Source of the DNA: Thalassococcus profundi
Lineage (GTDB): Bacteria; Pseudomonadota; Alphaproteobacteria; Rhodobacterales; Rhodobacteraceae
DNA: 48,102 bases
NCBI RefSeq assembly: GCF_003344785.1
Contig: NZ_QPMK01000021.1
Span: 26,595 to 74,696, forward strand
Reading direction: 5' to 3'
Positions 1 through 8,567 of this stretch are shown one piece after another. The notes beneath the pieces were generated by a model. The model was given only the letters and a program-made list of their open reading frames with translations. It was not told where the DNA came from and did no database searches. A program made the translations under genes and the position numbers. Numbering within the stretch: position 1 is the first letter of the stretch; every line of letters starts with the position of its first letter.

Positions 1-22
1 TTATTGGCAAGATGAAGGGACG
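1..22 (+). repeat. dispersed intergenic repeat, copy A (cut by window edge)
   Basis: The window opens with TTATTGGCAAGATGAAGGG, the conserved tail of a repeat found again near 10.66, 17.92, 30.40 and 46.9 kb. The upstream part lies outside the window. It sits just past the 3' end of the cyclo-ligase gene, which is on the opposite strand. Confidence 0.7.
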
Positions 23-30
23 CCCTTGCG

Positions 31-597
31 CTAGAGCGGGCCGGGCGGCTCGAGGATACCGGCTTCGGTCACGATCATGTCGAGCGGTTGGTCGGTGGGC
101 TCCATCGGCAGCGTTTCGGCCTCTTGCGCGGCATAGGCGAAGCCCACGGCGAGCGTCGGACGTTTGGCGCGGAGCCGTTCGAGCGTACGGTCGTAGAAAC
201 CGCCGCCGTAGCCGAGCCGGCCGCCCGCAGCGGTGAAGGCCACCAGCGGGACGATCAGGATCTCGGGTTCGATGAATTCGGGGGCGGCGGGGATCTGCGC
301 GCCGAAGGGACCGTCGACCAGCGTCATGCCGGGCTGCCAAAGCGCGAATTTCAGTGGCAGGCCCGCGCCTTCGATCACCGGAACCGCCACGGGTCCGTGA
401 GCAGCGGCCTCGGCCATGGCCGGACGCGGGTCGATCTCGGTGCGGATCGGCAGGTAGCCCGAGACCGGAACGCCGCGGTAGCCTGCCAGAACGCTCGACA
501 ACAGGCCCGCGCCGGTGCCCGGATCAGCGTCGAACGCGGCCTTGCGCCGGACGAAGGCGGCCTTGCGCGCTGCGGCCTTTTCCGCGTCCAGGCTCAT
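31..597 (-). CDS. 5-formyltetrahydrofolate cyclo-ligase
   Basis: The predicted enzyme (188 aa) converts 5-formyl-THF to 5,10-methenyl-THF using ATP, recycling an inhibitory folate in the cytoplasm. The family signature is the C-terminal glycine-rich segment GYGGGFYDRTL, preceded by the hydrophobic strand ILIVPLVAF. The N-terminus has the Lys/Arg-rich helix (AARKAAFVRRKAAF) typical of the family. I chose the ATG at 597 (MSLDAEKAAARK) because residues upstream of it in the same frame look like random translation. Length matches the usual 180-200 aa. The gene lies 52 bp downstream of mgtE on the same strand and may be co-transcribed with it. Family assignment is from motifs; the pairing with mgtE is positional only. 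Confidence 0.9.
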   Translation of the reverse strand: MSLDAEKAAARKAAFVRRKAAFDADPGTGAGLLSSVLAGYRGVPVSGYLPIRTEIDPRPAMAEAAAHGPVAVPVIEGAGLPLKFALWQPGMTLVDGPFGAQIPAAPEFIEPEILIVPLVAFTAAGGRLGYGGGFYDRTLERLRAKRPTLAVGFAYAAQEAETLPMEPTDQPLDMIVTEAGILEPPGPL

Positions 598-649
598 TGC
601 CGGCCGCCCGCGAAGAGAGGCCGCAAGGGCTCGAGGAGCTGCGGACCGA

Positions 650-2050
650 TCACAGCAGCACCAGCACGGCAAGGCCGAGGAAGGCGAAGAAGCCCACCAC
701 GTCCGTGACCGTGGTCACGAAGGCGCCCGAGGCCAGTGCCGGATCGACGCCGACCTTTTCCAGCAGCACCGGGATCACCGTGCCCGCGAGCCCCGCGATC
801 ACAAGGTTGATGACCATGGCCGCGGCGATCACGTAGCCCAGGGCGGGCGAGCCGAACCACACGAGCCCCACCAGCCCCATGACCACCGCGAAGGCGAGCC
901 CGTTGATCAGCCCCACCATGACCTCGCGCCGGATCACCCGCCAGACGTTCGACCCGGTAAGGTCCTTGGTGGCCAGCGCCCGCACCGCCACGGTGAGGCT
1001 TTGGGTGCCGGCGTTGCCCCCCATCGACGCCACGATCGGCATCAGCACCGCCAGCGCCACCACGGTCGCGATCGCCTCTTCGAACTGCGCGATGACCAGC
1101 GAGGCCAGGACCGCCGTCACGAGGTTCACGGCGAGCCAGGGAAAGCGCTGTTTCGTTGTCTCCAGAACCGAATCCGACAGCGAGCTTTCCTCGCCCACCC
1201 CGGCGAGGCGCAGGATGTCTTCCTCGTGTTCCTCGTCCAGCACCGCCATGGCGTCGTCGATGGTGATGACGCCCACCAGCCGTTCGTTCTCGTCCACGAC
1301 CGGGGCCGAGATCAGGTGGTACTGGTTGAAGGCATAGGCCACCTCGCCCTCGTAGCGGGTCACAGGAATGACATGGAAGGTGTCCGACACGATGGATTTC
1401 AGCATCACTTCGCGGCGCGACGACATCAGCGTGCCCAGCGGCACGTTGCCCACCGGGCGCAGGCGCGGATCGACCAGCACGATGTGGTAGAACTGCTCCG
1501 GCAGGTCCTCGGTGTTGCGCAGGTAGTCGATGGCCTCGCCCACGTTCCAGTGCTCGGGCGCCATCACCACCTCGCGCTGCATCAGGCGGCCGGCGGAATA
1601 TTCCGGGTAGGTCAGCGACTGCTGAACCGCCACCCGGTCGCTGTCTTCGAGCACTTCGAGGATGGCGGTCTGGCGGTCTTCCTCGAGGTCCTCGAGCAGG
1701 TCGACCACGTCGTCGCTGTCGAGCTCGCGCACCGCGTCGGCCAGCACCTCGGGGTTCAGGAGGTTGATCACCTCCTCGCGGATCGATTCGTCGAGTTCGG
1801 TCAGGATCTCGCCGTCGAATTCCTGGCCGTAAAGCTTGATCAGCCGCATCCGGTCGAAAGCGTTGATCTGCTCCAGAAGGTCGGCGATGTCGGCGGCGTG
1901 CAGCGGCTCCATCAGCTCCACGAGCTGATCGCGGTCGCTGATGTCGACGGCATAGAGGATCGCCGCCACCGCCTTGGGATTCAGCGCATAGGCGTCGTCC
2001 TCGTCCTCGCGCGGTTCTTCGGAGACCTGCGATTCGGTGTCTTCGCTCAT
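650..2050 (-). CDS. mgtE: magnesium transporter MgtE
   Basis: This 466-aa protein has the full MgtE layout. An acidic N-terminal superhelical domain (Mg2+-sensing region, about residues 25-130) is followed by a CBS-domain pair (about 135-255, with VGVITIDDAMAVLDEE). A C-terminal membrane domain with about five hydrophobic segments starts near residue 285 (PWLAVNLVTAVLASLV). The MGGNAGTQSL sequence is the conserved MgtE pore-region motif. It is a Mg2+-gated channel in the inner membrane. I chose the ATG at 2050 (MSEDTESQ); the 13 residues upstream are basic and not family-like. No Mg-sensing riboswitch was evident in the 130 bp upstream. Confidence 0.95.
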   Translation of the reverse strand: MSEDTESQVSEEPREDEDDAYALNPKAVAAILYAVDISDRDQLVELMEPLHAADIADLLEQINAFDRMRLIKLYGQEFDGEILTELDESIREEVINLLNPEVLADAVRELDSDDVVDLLEDLEEDRQTAILEVLEDSDRVAVQQSLTYPEYSAGRLMQREVVMAPEHWNVGEAIDYLRNTEDLPEQFYHIVLVDPRLRPVGNVPLGTLMSSRREVMLKSIVSDTFHVIPVTRYEGEVAYAFNQYHLISAPVVDENERLVGVITIDDAMAVLDEEHEEDILRLAGVGEESSLSDSVLETTKQRFPWLAVNLVTAVLASLVIAQFEEAIATVVALAVLMPIVASMGGNAGTQSLTVAVRALATKDLTGSNVWRVIRREVMVGLINGLAFAVVMGLVGLVWFGSPALGYVIAAAMVINLVIAGLAGTVIPVLLEKVGVDPALASGAFVTTVTDVVGFFAFLGLAVLVLL

Positions 2051-2148
2051 GCCGGCCCCCCGTGATTTGCGCTGCGTCGTGCGGACCATAGAAGAAGCAC
2101 CGGACCATGCAACAGGGCTGCGGGCAATTTACCTCTCCGCCATGCTCG

Positions 2149-2169
2149 GCTAATCGCAACGTGATTAGC
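2149..2169. promoter_or_regulatory. inverted repeat upstream of guanine deaminase gene
   Basis: A perfect 7-bp inverted repeat (GCTAATC, 7-nt spacer, GATTAGC) lies 13 bp before the guaD start. Its position between any promoter and the Shine-Dalgarno (GGAG at 2174-2177) would suit a repressor operator. No cognate regulator is adjacent, so function is inferred. Confidence 0.35.
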
Positions 2170-2182
2170 GACGGAGCGTCCC

Positions 2183-3466
2183 ATGCCCGAAAAGACATTG
2201 ATCCTGGGCCAGACCCTGGCGTTCGACGGCGCGCCAGACAGCGCCCGGCACGACAGCCATGGCGGCGTGCTGATCCACGGCGGTATGATCGCGGCGACCG
2301 GCGGCGGGCCCGAGCTGCGCGCCGCGCATCCCGACGCGACGGTGGTCGATTGCGGCGATGCGCTGCTCTCGGCGGGGTTCGTCGATGCCCATGCGCATTA
2401 CCCGCAGACCGCGATGATCGCCAGCTGGGGCAAGCGGCTGATCGACTGGTTGAACACCTACACCTTTCCCGAGGAAATGCGCTTTGCCGACCCCGCCTAC
2501 GCGGCCGAGATCGCCGCGCGCTACCTCGACCTGACCGCCGATCATGGCACGACCACGATCTGTTCCTTTGCCACGATCCATCCCGCAAGCGTCGAGGCGC
2601 TGATGGCGCAGGCGCAGGCGCGCGGGCAGCGGATCTGCACCGGCAAGACCTGCATGGACCGCAACGCGCCCGAGGGCCTGCGCGACACGGCGCGATCGGC
2701 CTATGACGATAGCCGCGCGCTGCTGGAGCGCTGGCACGGGGTGGACCGGCTGTCCTACGTGATCACGCCGCGGTTCTCGCCCACCTCCACGCCGGAACAG
2801 CTCGAGGCGATGGGCGCGCTCTGGTCCGAATATCCGGACTGCCTGATGCAGACTCACCTGAGCGAACAGACCGACGAGATTGCCTGGGTGACGTCATTGT
2901 ACCCGCAGGCCCGCGACTACCTCGACACCTACGAAGCGCACGGGCTCCTGGGCGCGCGCGGGCTTTACGGCCATGCGATCCATCTGGAGCCGCGCGAACG
3001 CGACCGCCTGCGCGAGGTCGGCGCAGCCGTGGTGCATTGCCCGACCTCGAACACCTTCATCGGCTCGGGCCTTTTCGACATGGCCGGTCTGCGGGCGGCG
3101 GGGCAGCGGGTCGGGCTGGCCACGGATACCGGCGGCGGGTCATCCTTTTCGATGCTGCGAACGATGGCCGCCGCCTACGAGATCGGCCAGCTGCGCGGCA
3201 CGCCGCTGCATGCGTCAGAGCTTTGGTGGCTGGCGACGCAAGGCTCTGCGGAGGCGCTGCACCTCGGCGACCGGATCGGTACGCTCGCGCCGGGGATGGA
3301 GGCGGACATCGTCGCGGTCGATCTGGCCTCGACCCCCGCCATCGCGCAGCGGGCGGCGCGTGCGGAGGATCTGTGGGAGGCGCTTTTTCCGACCATCATG
3401 ATGGGCGACGACCGGGCGATCCGGGCGGTCTGGATTGGCGGACGGCAGGTCAAGGGCGACGCCTGA
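2183..3466 (+). CDS. guaD: guanine deaminase
   Basis: This 427-aa amidohydrolase should deaminate guanine to xanthine. Metal-binding and catalytic motifs occur in order: HAHYPQ (about residue 71), QTHLSEQ (about 229), LYGHAIHL (about 262) and the late aspartate in ATDTGGG (about 315). The PQ after HAHY and the HLSEQTDEI segment distinguish GuaD from generic amidohydrolases. The start at 2183 has GGAG six bases upstream. It converges on the 8-oxoguanine-deaminase-type gene at 3558-4901, so two guanine-type deaminases are neighbours. The likely role is purine salvage and nitrogen acquisition. Confidence 0.93.
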   Translation: MPEKTLILGQTLAFDGAPDSARHDSHGGVLIHGGMIAATGGGPELRAAHPDATVVDCGDALLSAGFVDAHAHYPQTAMIASWGKRLIDWLNTYTFPEEMRFADPAYAAEIAARYLDLTADHGTTTICSFATIHPASVEALMAQAQARGQRICTGKTCMDRNAPEGLRDTARSAYDDSRALLERWHGVDRLSYVITPRFSPTSTPEQLEAMGALWSEYPDCLMQTHLSEQTDEIAWVTSLYPQARDYLDTYEAHGLLGARGLYGHAIHLEPRERDRLREVGAAVVHCPTSNTFIGSGLFDMAGLRAAGQRVGLATDTGGGSSFSMLRTMAAAYEIGQLRGTPLHASELWWLATQGSAEALHLGDRIGTLAPGMEADIVAVDLASTPAIAQRAARAEDLWEALFPTIMMGDDRAIRAVWIGGRQVKGDA

Positions 3467-3531
3467 CAGCGCCTGTCGCCCAACAGCAGCGCAGAATAGT
3501 TAACGATTTTAACCCTTTGATCGTACGGTCA

Positions 3532-3553
3532 GATGTTTCGCCCGCGAAACATC
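3532..3553. terminator. hairpin between convergent deaminase genes
   Basis: Arms GATGTTTCG and CGAAACATC flank the 4-nt loop CCCG. The hairpin begins 4 nt past the stop codon of the minus-strand deaminase and lies between two convergent genes. There is no strong T-run immediately after either arm, so a terminator or 3'-end stabiliser role is inferred from position. Confidence 0.5.
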
Positions 3554-3557
3554 CGCG

Positions 3558-4901
3558 TCACAGCGCCTCGGCCAGTTTGCGCGCCAGGACATTCTGCCGT
3601 TCGATGACCCGCGGCAGGTCGACCGTCACCATCTGCCCGTCGCGCACCACTTGCCGGCCTTCGACCAGCAGGTGCCGCGCCGTCATCGGTCCCGCCAGCA
3701 ACAGCGCCGCCGGGTCCCAGCTGCCAGCCGCTTCGATTCCGCCGACATCCCAAAGCGCGAGGTCCGCGCGCCGGCCCACCGCGATCTGCCCGCAATCGTC
3801 GCGGCCCAGCACCTCGGCCCCGCCGCGCGTGGCGATCCACAGCGCCTCGCGCGCCGACATCGCGTCGGCGCCGCGCGTCACCCGTTGCAGCAACATCGCC
3901 TGCCGCGCCTCGGCCATCAGGTTGCCGGTGTCGTTGCTGGCCGACCCGTCGACACCAAGCCCGACGCGCACGCCCGCATCGCGCATCGCCCGCACCGGCG
4001 CCACGCCGGACCCGAGCCGGCAGTTGGAGCATGGGCAATGCGCCACACCAGTGCGGGTTTTCGCAAAGAGGTCAATCTCTTGTCCATCCAGCTTCACGCA
4101 ATGCGCATGCCAGACATCGGCGCCGGTCCAGCCCAGATCCTCGGCATACTGGCCCGGACGGCAGCCGAACTGCGCCAGCGAATAGGCCACGTCCTCGTCG
4201 TTCTCGGCTAGATGCGTGTGCAGCATCACCCCCTTGTCGCGCGCCAGCAGAGCCGCGTCGCGCATCAGCTCCCGGCTGACCGAAAACGGCGAACAGGGCG
4301 CAACGCCGACGCGGACCATGGCGCCTGCCGACGTGTCGTGAAAGGCGTCGATCACCCGGATGCAATCGTCCAAGATCGCGGCCTCGCCCTCGACCAGCGA
4401 ATCCGGCGGCAGACCGCCGGCCGATTCGCCGATGGACATGGATCCGCGCGTCGGATGAAACCGCAGCCCCACCTCCTGCGCCGCGACGATGGTGTCGTCG
4501 AGCCGCGCGCCGCCCGGATAGAGATACAGGTGGTCCGAGGTCAGCGTGCAGCCCGACAGCGCCAGCTCCGACAGCCCGGTCAGAGCCGAGACATGCATCT
4601 CTTCGGGGCCGAACCGCGCCCAGATCGGGTAGAGCCGCTGCAGCCAGCCGAACAGCAGCGCATCCTGCGCGCCGGGCACCGCCTTGGTCAGGCTCTGGTA
4701 GAGGTGGTGATGGGTGTTGACCAGCCCGGGGGTCACGACGCAATCGGCGGCGTCGATCACCTCGGCCCCCGGCGCGGCAAGACGGGTTCCGATCCCGGCG
4801 ATCACGCCTTCGGACAGGAGTATGTCGGCGCCTTGCAGTTCGCGAGACGAGTCGTCCATCGTCAGGACGCTGCGGGCATTGCGGATCAGGATATCGGACA
4901 T
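3558..4901 (-). CDS. 8-oxoguanine deaminase-type amidohydrolase
   Basis: This 447-aa protein belongs to the AtzB/TrzN/8-oxoguanine deaminase branch of the amidohydrolase superfamily. Visible metal and catalytic motifs are NTHHHLYQ (about residue 65), HTHLAENDED (about 230), HAHCVKL (about 265), AHCPCSNCRLGSG (about 288) and LGVDGSASND (about 318). The doubled Cys segment and GSASND are typical of 8-oxoguanine deaminases, which convert 8-oxoguanine to urate. The ATG at 4901 (MSDILIRNAR) matches the usual N-terminus of the family; 24 upstream residues were discarded. A strong inverted repeat lies immediately upstream. Substrate is inferred from subfamily motifs; isocytosine or a triazine is the main alternative. 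Confidence 0.85.
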   Translation of the reverse strand: MSDILIRNARSVLTMDDSSRELQGADILLSEGVIAGIGTRLAAPGAEVIDAADCVVTPGLVNTHHHLYQSLTKAVPGAQDALLFGWLQRLYPIWARFGPEEMHVSALTGLSELALSGCTLTSDHLYLYPGGARLDDTIVAAQEVGLRFHPTRGSMSIGESAGGLPPDSLVEGEAAILDDCIRVIDAFHDTSAGAMVRVGVAPCSPFSVSRELMRDAALLARDKGVMLHTHLAENDEDVAYSLAQFGCRPGQYAEDLGWTGADVWHAHCVKLDGQEIDLFAKTRTGVAHCPCSNCRLGSGVAPVRAMRDAGVRVGLGVDGSASNDTGNLMAEARQAMLLQRVTRGADAMSAREALWIATRGGAEVLGRDDCGQIAVGRRADLALWDVGGIEAAGSWDPAALLLAGPMTARHLLVEGRQVVRDGQMVTVDLPRVIERQNVLARKLAEAL

Positions 4902-4906
4902 GGCTG

Positions 4907-4938
4907 TTTCACACCTTTGACCCCTTTTCGGTGTGAAA
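4907..4938. promoter_or_regulatory. 9-bp inverted repeat upstream of 8-oxoguanine deaminase
   Basis: Perfect arms TTTCACACC and GGTGTGAAA are separated by 14 nt, and the inner edge is 5 nt from the ATG. It could be a regulator-binding site or a 5' leader hairpin that controls ribosome access. The spacing is long for a simple dimeric repressor. Function is inferred. Confidence 0.45.
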
Positions 4939-5009
4939 ACGCGGACCGGTGACAGAAAAGGGCAAGGACTCACCGGACGGGCAAGGCCTACCCCATTCCG
5001 CGGCGCCTG

Positions 5010-5810
5010 TCAGCCCTTCAGCGCCGCCAGAGCCTCTTGATGCAATGATTCCGTGGCGGCAGCCACGGCGCGACCGCCGTTGTGCACGGGTCCGCCTTCC
5101 CAGTCGGTGACGATGCCGCCCGCGGCTTCGATAATGCCGATGGGTCCCTGAATGTCATAGGCGTTGAGACCGGCCTCGATCACCAGGTCGACATGCCCGA
5201 TGGACAGCAGCGCGTAGGCGTAGCAATCGAGGCCATAGCGGGTGAGTTTCGCCTGGGCCGCCACCCGTTCGAAGGCCGCCCGGTCTTCGGGCGTGCCGAC
5301 CTCGGGGAAGGTGGTGAAGAGCCGCGCCTGATCCAGCCGCGTCACGCCGCTGGTGCGCAGCGTACCGCCGCCGTGTGCGCCGGTCCAGGCCGCCTGCCCC
5401 AGCCCGCCGATGAACCGCTCGCCGATATAGGGCTGGTCCACCACGCCCAGTATCGGACCGGTGGCATCGGCGACCGCGATGAGCACACCCCAGGTGGGGG
5501 TGCCGCAGATGAAGGCGCGGGTGCCGTCGATCGGGTCCAGCACCCAGGTCAGGCCGCTGGTCCCGTCGCGGGTGCCGTATTCCTCGCCCAGGATGGAATC
5601 GTGGGGCCGTTCGCGCGCCAGAACGTCGCGCATGGCGCGTTCGGCGGCGCGGTCGGCCTCGGTCACGGGGTCGAACCCGCCCTGCTGCTTGTTGTCCGTC
5701 GCCAGCGCGGAGGAGCGGAATTTCGGAAGGATCACTGCGCGCGCGGCATCGGCCATGGCCTGCGCCGTGGCGACGAGATGCTGCATCTCGGCCTGGGAAA
5801 GATCGGTCAT
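5010..5810 (-). CDS. hisN: histidinol-phosphatase (inositol monophosphatase family)
   Basis: This 266-aa Mg2+-dependent phosphatase of the IMPase fold should dephosphorylate histidinol phosphate in histidine synthesis. Motifs are ILGEEYGT (about residue 83), VLDPIDGTRAFICGTP (about 94-109) and the C-terminal AYDIQGPIGIIEAAGG (about 215), which replaces the WD..A motif of classical IMPases as seen in HisN-type members. The start was set at the ATG at 5810 (MTDLSQAEMQH). No other his gene is adjacent, which is usual for hisN. Inositol or another sugar phosphate cannot be excluded. Confidence 0.85.
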   Translation of the reverse strand: MTDLSQAEMQHLVATAQAMADAARAVILPKFRSSALATDNKQQGGFDPVTEADRAAERAMRDVLARERPHDSILGEEYGTRDGTSGLTWVLDPIDGTRAFICGTPTWGVLIAVADATGPILGVVDQPYIGERFIGGLGQAAWTGAHGGGTLRTSGVTRLDQARLFTTFPEVGTPEDRAAFERVAAQAKLTRYGLDCYAYALLSIGHVDLVIEAGLNAYDIQGPIGIIEAAGGIVTDWEGGPVHNGGRAVAAATESLHQEALAALKG

Positions 5811-5893
5811 GCGGCTTGGCTCCTGCGCTGTGCCGGGCACAGGTAGGTCAGGCCGGCCGCCGCGGTCAAGCGACAGAGGTCAGGTGCGGGAGA

Positions 5894-6265
5894 TCAGGCG
5901 ACGTCCGACAGGACGCGCGCCAGTTCGAAGAGGCGCCGCCGCTGGTTTTCGGGGATCGCGTAGTAGGACCGCACGAGGTCCAGCGCTTCCTTGTCGCCCA
6001 GCAGATCCGCGGGCACCGCATCGTTGCCATTGGCCTGAACCGGGTTTTCCTCGATCCCTTCAAAGAAAAAGCTGACCGGCACGTCGAGCGCATCGGCAAT
6101 GTCCCAGAGACGGGAGGCGCTGACGCGGTTGGCGCCGGTTTCGTATTTCTGGATTTGCTGGAACTTGATGCCCACCTTTTCCGCCAGTTGTTGTTGGGTC
6201 ATTGCGACCAGCCAACGACGATGACGAATGCGTTTGCCGACATGGACGTCCACAGGGTGAGTCAT
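5894..6265 (-). CDS. XRE-family transcriptional regulator
   Basis: This 123-aa protein has one helix-turn-helix of the Cro/C1 type (about residues 10-65: MTQQQLAEKVGIKFQQIQKY, ending in YETGANRVSASRLWDIA). A short acidic linker and a C-terminal helical tail (YYAIPENQRRRLFELARVL) follow. This architecture is that of the conserved alphaproteobacterial regulator group that includes rhizobial PraR. The ATG at 6265 (MTHPVDVHVG) fits that group. Targets cannot be read from the sequence. The 5' leader contains a small hairpin (CCGGGC-ATC-GCCCGG, 6297-6311). It is divergent from the oxidoreductase gene at 6568. Confidence 0.85.
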   Translation of the reverse strand: MTHPVDVHVGKRIRHRRWLVAMTQQQLAEKVGIKFQQIQKYETGANRVSASRLWDIADALDVPVSFFFEGIEENPVQANGNDAVPADLLGDKEALDLVRSYYAIPENQRRRLFELARVLSDVA

Positions 6266-6567
6266 ATACCTATCCTTCAACTTCTACTCAGCTTTTCCGG
6301 GCATCGCCCGGACATTACCCCGGTGGCAGCCCGAACCTGCTGCCCCATAGCCCTTTGTAATAGCGCCGAAGTTACATCGGAAATCTTTTCATAAGCAAGA
6401 TAATTGATTTCTAGATGCTGGAGTTGGTTAACAAAATGCACTTCAAGGGCGAGTTTGTCTCGGAAATTGCGGCGCTCTTTACGGCTCTGCGTCAGGTTGC
6501 AACTGATCGAGGTCAAGCTACGGTGGCGCAACCGCACTTTCGTGAAATTCGTCGCAAGGAGATTTCG
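6266..6567. other. divergent intergenic region between XRE regulator and oxidoreductase
   Basis: About 300 bp, clearly more AT-rich than its surroundings, especially 6350-6450. It must hold both divergent promoters. A hairpin (6297-6311) lies in the regulator leader, and an AAGGAG Shine-Dalgarno lies near 6556-6561 ahead of the oxidoreductase ATG. In-frame extension of the oxidoreductase up to 6415 is possible but does not look protein-like. Confidence 0.5.
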
Positions 6568-7530
6568 ATGCGCGCCTACCAGGTGACAGACCATGACCAG
6601 CCCGCCGCCCTGGCCGACCTGCCGCGCCCCAGCCCCGGCCCCGGCGAGGTTCTGGTCCGGATCAGGGCCTGCGGTCTGAACTTTGCCGACCTGCTGATGC
6701 AGAATGGTAAGTACCAGGAAACGCCGCCCCTGCCCTTCACCCTCGGGATGGAGGTGGCCGGAGAGGTGGTCGAGACCGGCGCAGAGGTCACGCGATTCGC
6801 GCCAGGCGACCGGGTCGCGGTCTTTGGCGGCCAGGGCGGTCTGGCGGAGTTCGGCGTGTTCGATGCGGCGCGGGCGGTCAAACTGCCCGAGGGCATGGAT
6901 GCGGTGGCGGCGGCGGCGTTCCAGATCGCCTATGGCACCAGCCACCTGGCGCTCGACCACCGCGCGCGGCTGGCCGAGGGCGAAACGCTGCTGGTGCTTG
7001 GGGCGGCGGGCGGTGTCGGCCTGACCGCGGTGGAGATCGGCAAGGTCATGGGCGCGCGGGTCATCGCCTGCGCCCGCGGCGCCGACAAGCTCGAGGCGGC
7101 GCGCGCCGCCGGAGCCGATCACCTGATCGACGCCAAGACCGACGACATCCGCGCCGCGGTGCGCGATCTGGGCGGCGCCGACGTGGTCTATGACCCGGTG
7201 GGCGGCGAACAGTTCACCGCCGCCTTCCGCGCCTGCAACCCCGAGGCGCGTTACCTGGCCATCGGCTTTGCCAGCGGCGACGTGCCGCAGATCAAGGCCA
7301 ATCACCTGCTGGTCAAGAACATCTCGGTGCTGGGCCTCTACTGGGGGGGCTACCTGTCGTTCCGTCCCGAGGTGCTGACCGGCAGCCTGGCCACGCTGCT
7401 GGAGTGGTATGCCGCGGGCAAGATCACGCCGCATGTGAGCCACGTGCTACCGCTCGAGGACGCGGCCGAGGGGCTGGAACTGCTGCGCAGCCGCGCCTCG
7501 ACCGGGAAGGTGGTCATCACCATCGACTGA
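6568..7530 (+). CDS. NADPH:quinone oxidoreductase family protein (zinc-independent MDR)
   Basis: This 320-aa medium-chain dehydrogenase/reductase resembles the quinone oxidoreductase subgroup. The N-terminal GroES-like domain contains RACGLNFADLLMQNGKYQ and PFTLGMEVAGEV. The nucleotide-binding domain has LVLGAAGGVGLTAVEIGKVMGA (about residues 142-163). No catalytic or structural zinc cysteine cluster is present, matching zinc-independent members. The start at 6568 (MRAYQVTDHD) has AAGGAG upstream and is preferred to a 51-residue extension. The likely role is NADPH-dependent reduction of quinones or enones; the exact substrate is unknown. Confidence 0.88.
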   Translation: MRAYQVTDHDQPAALADLPRPSPGPGEVLVRIRACGLNFADLLMQNGKYQETPPLPFTLGMEVAGEVVETGAEVTRFAPGDRVAVFGGQGGLAEFGVFDAARAVKLPEGMDAVAAAAFQIAYGTSHLALDHRARLAEGETLLVLGAAGGVGLTAVEIGKVMGARVIACARGADKLEAARAAGADHLIDAKTDDIRAAVRDLGGADVVYDPVGGEQFTAAFRACNPEARYLAIGFASGDVPQIKANHLLVKNISVLGLYWGGYLSFRPEVLTGSLATLLEWYAAGKITPHVSHVLPLEDAAEGLELLRSRASTGKVVITID

Positions 7531-7602
7531 GGACGGGTCGAGGCCGGCGGGCGTCGATCATCTTTTGGCGGGCCGCAACCGCGCGTCGCGTCCTGGCGCT
7601 GC

Positions 7603-8445
7603 TCAGAGCGCCGCGAACCCGCCGCGCACCATGTCCGCCAGCGCCTGCACCGGCTCGCCCTTGGCGGGCTCCACGTGCAGGTTGATCTTCATCGTCCCGA
7701 GATCGGGCAGCGCATCGCCCACGTCGATCGCCGCCAGCTGCGGCGGTGCATGCCCTTCGAGCAGCGCCACCACGCCCAGGTCGGCGCTGACCGTGGCCTC
7801 GATGCTGCGGTCGCTGTCGGAATCGATCACCTGGAACCACGGCACGCCCGCCGCCTCGAGCCGCCGGATCACCGTCGAGCGGAAAGCGCAGATCCGCGCC
7901 TGGGCATAGGGCAGCGGGCGCTGTTTCCAGGCGGTGCCGCCCGGCGCCCCGTGCCAACGCAGCGGGGTTTCGTCGAGCGTCTCGCCATGGCTCCGCTCTT
8001 CGGTGGTGAGGATCAGGTCGACCTCGCCGCGGTTGAACATCTGCAAAAGCCTGATGGTGTTCGACGTGGTGAGATGCACCTGCATCCGCGGATAGGCGGC
8101 ATGGAATTTCTGCAGCACCCGCGGCACCACCGGGTACAGGATATCCTCGGGCACGCCGAAATGAATCTCGCCTTCGTAGGCCTGGTCGGTCAGCCGCGCG
8201 TAGATCTCGTCGTTCATCTCGACCATCCGGCGGGCATAGGTGAGCAGCTGGTCGCCCGCCGCCGTCAGCGTGACGCCACGGCCCGAGCGGTCCAGCAATT
8301 GCAGACCCAGCGACTCCTCCAGCCGCTTGAGCTGCATCGACACCGCCGACTGGGTGAGATTGAGCAAGCCCGAGGCGCGGGTCACCCCGCCGGACTGCGC
8401 GACGGCGAGGAAAGACCGAAGGGTGGTGATATCGAGATTTCGCAT
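7603..8445 (-). CDS. LysR-family transcriptional regulator
   Basis: This 280-aa protein has an N-terminal winged helix (LRSFLAVAQSGGVTRASGLL, LTQSAVSMQLKRLEESLG; residues about 8-60) and a periplasmic-binding-protein-like effector domain from about residue 90. It starts 81 bp from the divergent DUF1127 gene frame, so that gene is a candidate target. A 7-bp inverted repeat (CATCACG, CTC, CGTGATG; 8447-8463) abuts the start codon and could serve autoregulation. Effector unknown. Confidence 0.88.
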   Translation of the reverse strand: MRNLDITTLRSFLAVAQSGGVTRASGLLNLTQSAVSMQLKRLEESLGLQLLDRSGRGVTLTAAGDQLLTYARRMVEMNDEIYARLTDQAYEGEIHFGVPEDILYPVVPRVLQKFHAAYPRMQVHLTTSNTIRLLQMFNRGEVDLILTTEERSHGETLDETPLRWHGAPGGTAWKQRPLPYAQARICAFRSTVIRRLEAAGVPWFQVIDSDSDRSIEATVSADLGVVALLEGHAPPQLAAIDVGDALPDLGTMKINLHVEPAKGEPVQALADMVRGGFAAL

Positions 8446-8567
8446 TCATCACGCTCCGTGATGCAGATGGTCACTATCATTCGTTTCCGAAATACAACTC
8501 GGTAACGTATATATCAACAGACAATATGACAAACACGCCATTCATCACAAAATCCGAAGGAACCGGC

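Noticed and set aside
515-2065. A 516-codon frame antisense to mgtE and the cyclo-ligase
   Set aside because: Low-complexity His/Gln/Arg-rich sequence crossing two real genes.
2051-2148. A Mg2+ riboswitch ahead of mgtE
   Set aside because: The short leader shows no M-box or YkoK-like conserved blocks.
6415-6567. N-terminal extension of the quinone oxidoreductase
   Set aside because: The extra 51 residues do not look like the family, and the AAGGAG before 6568 supports the shorter form.
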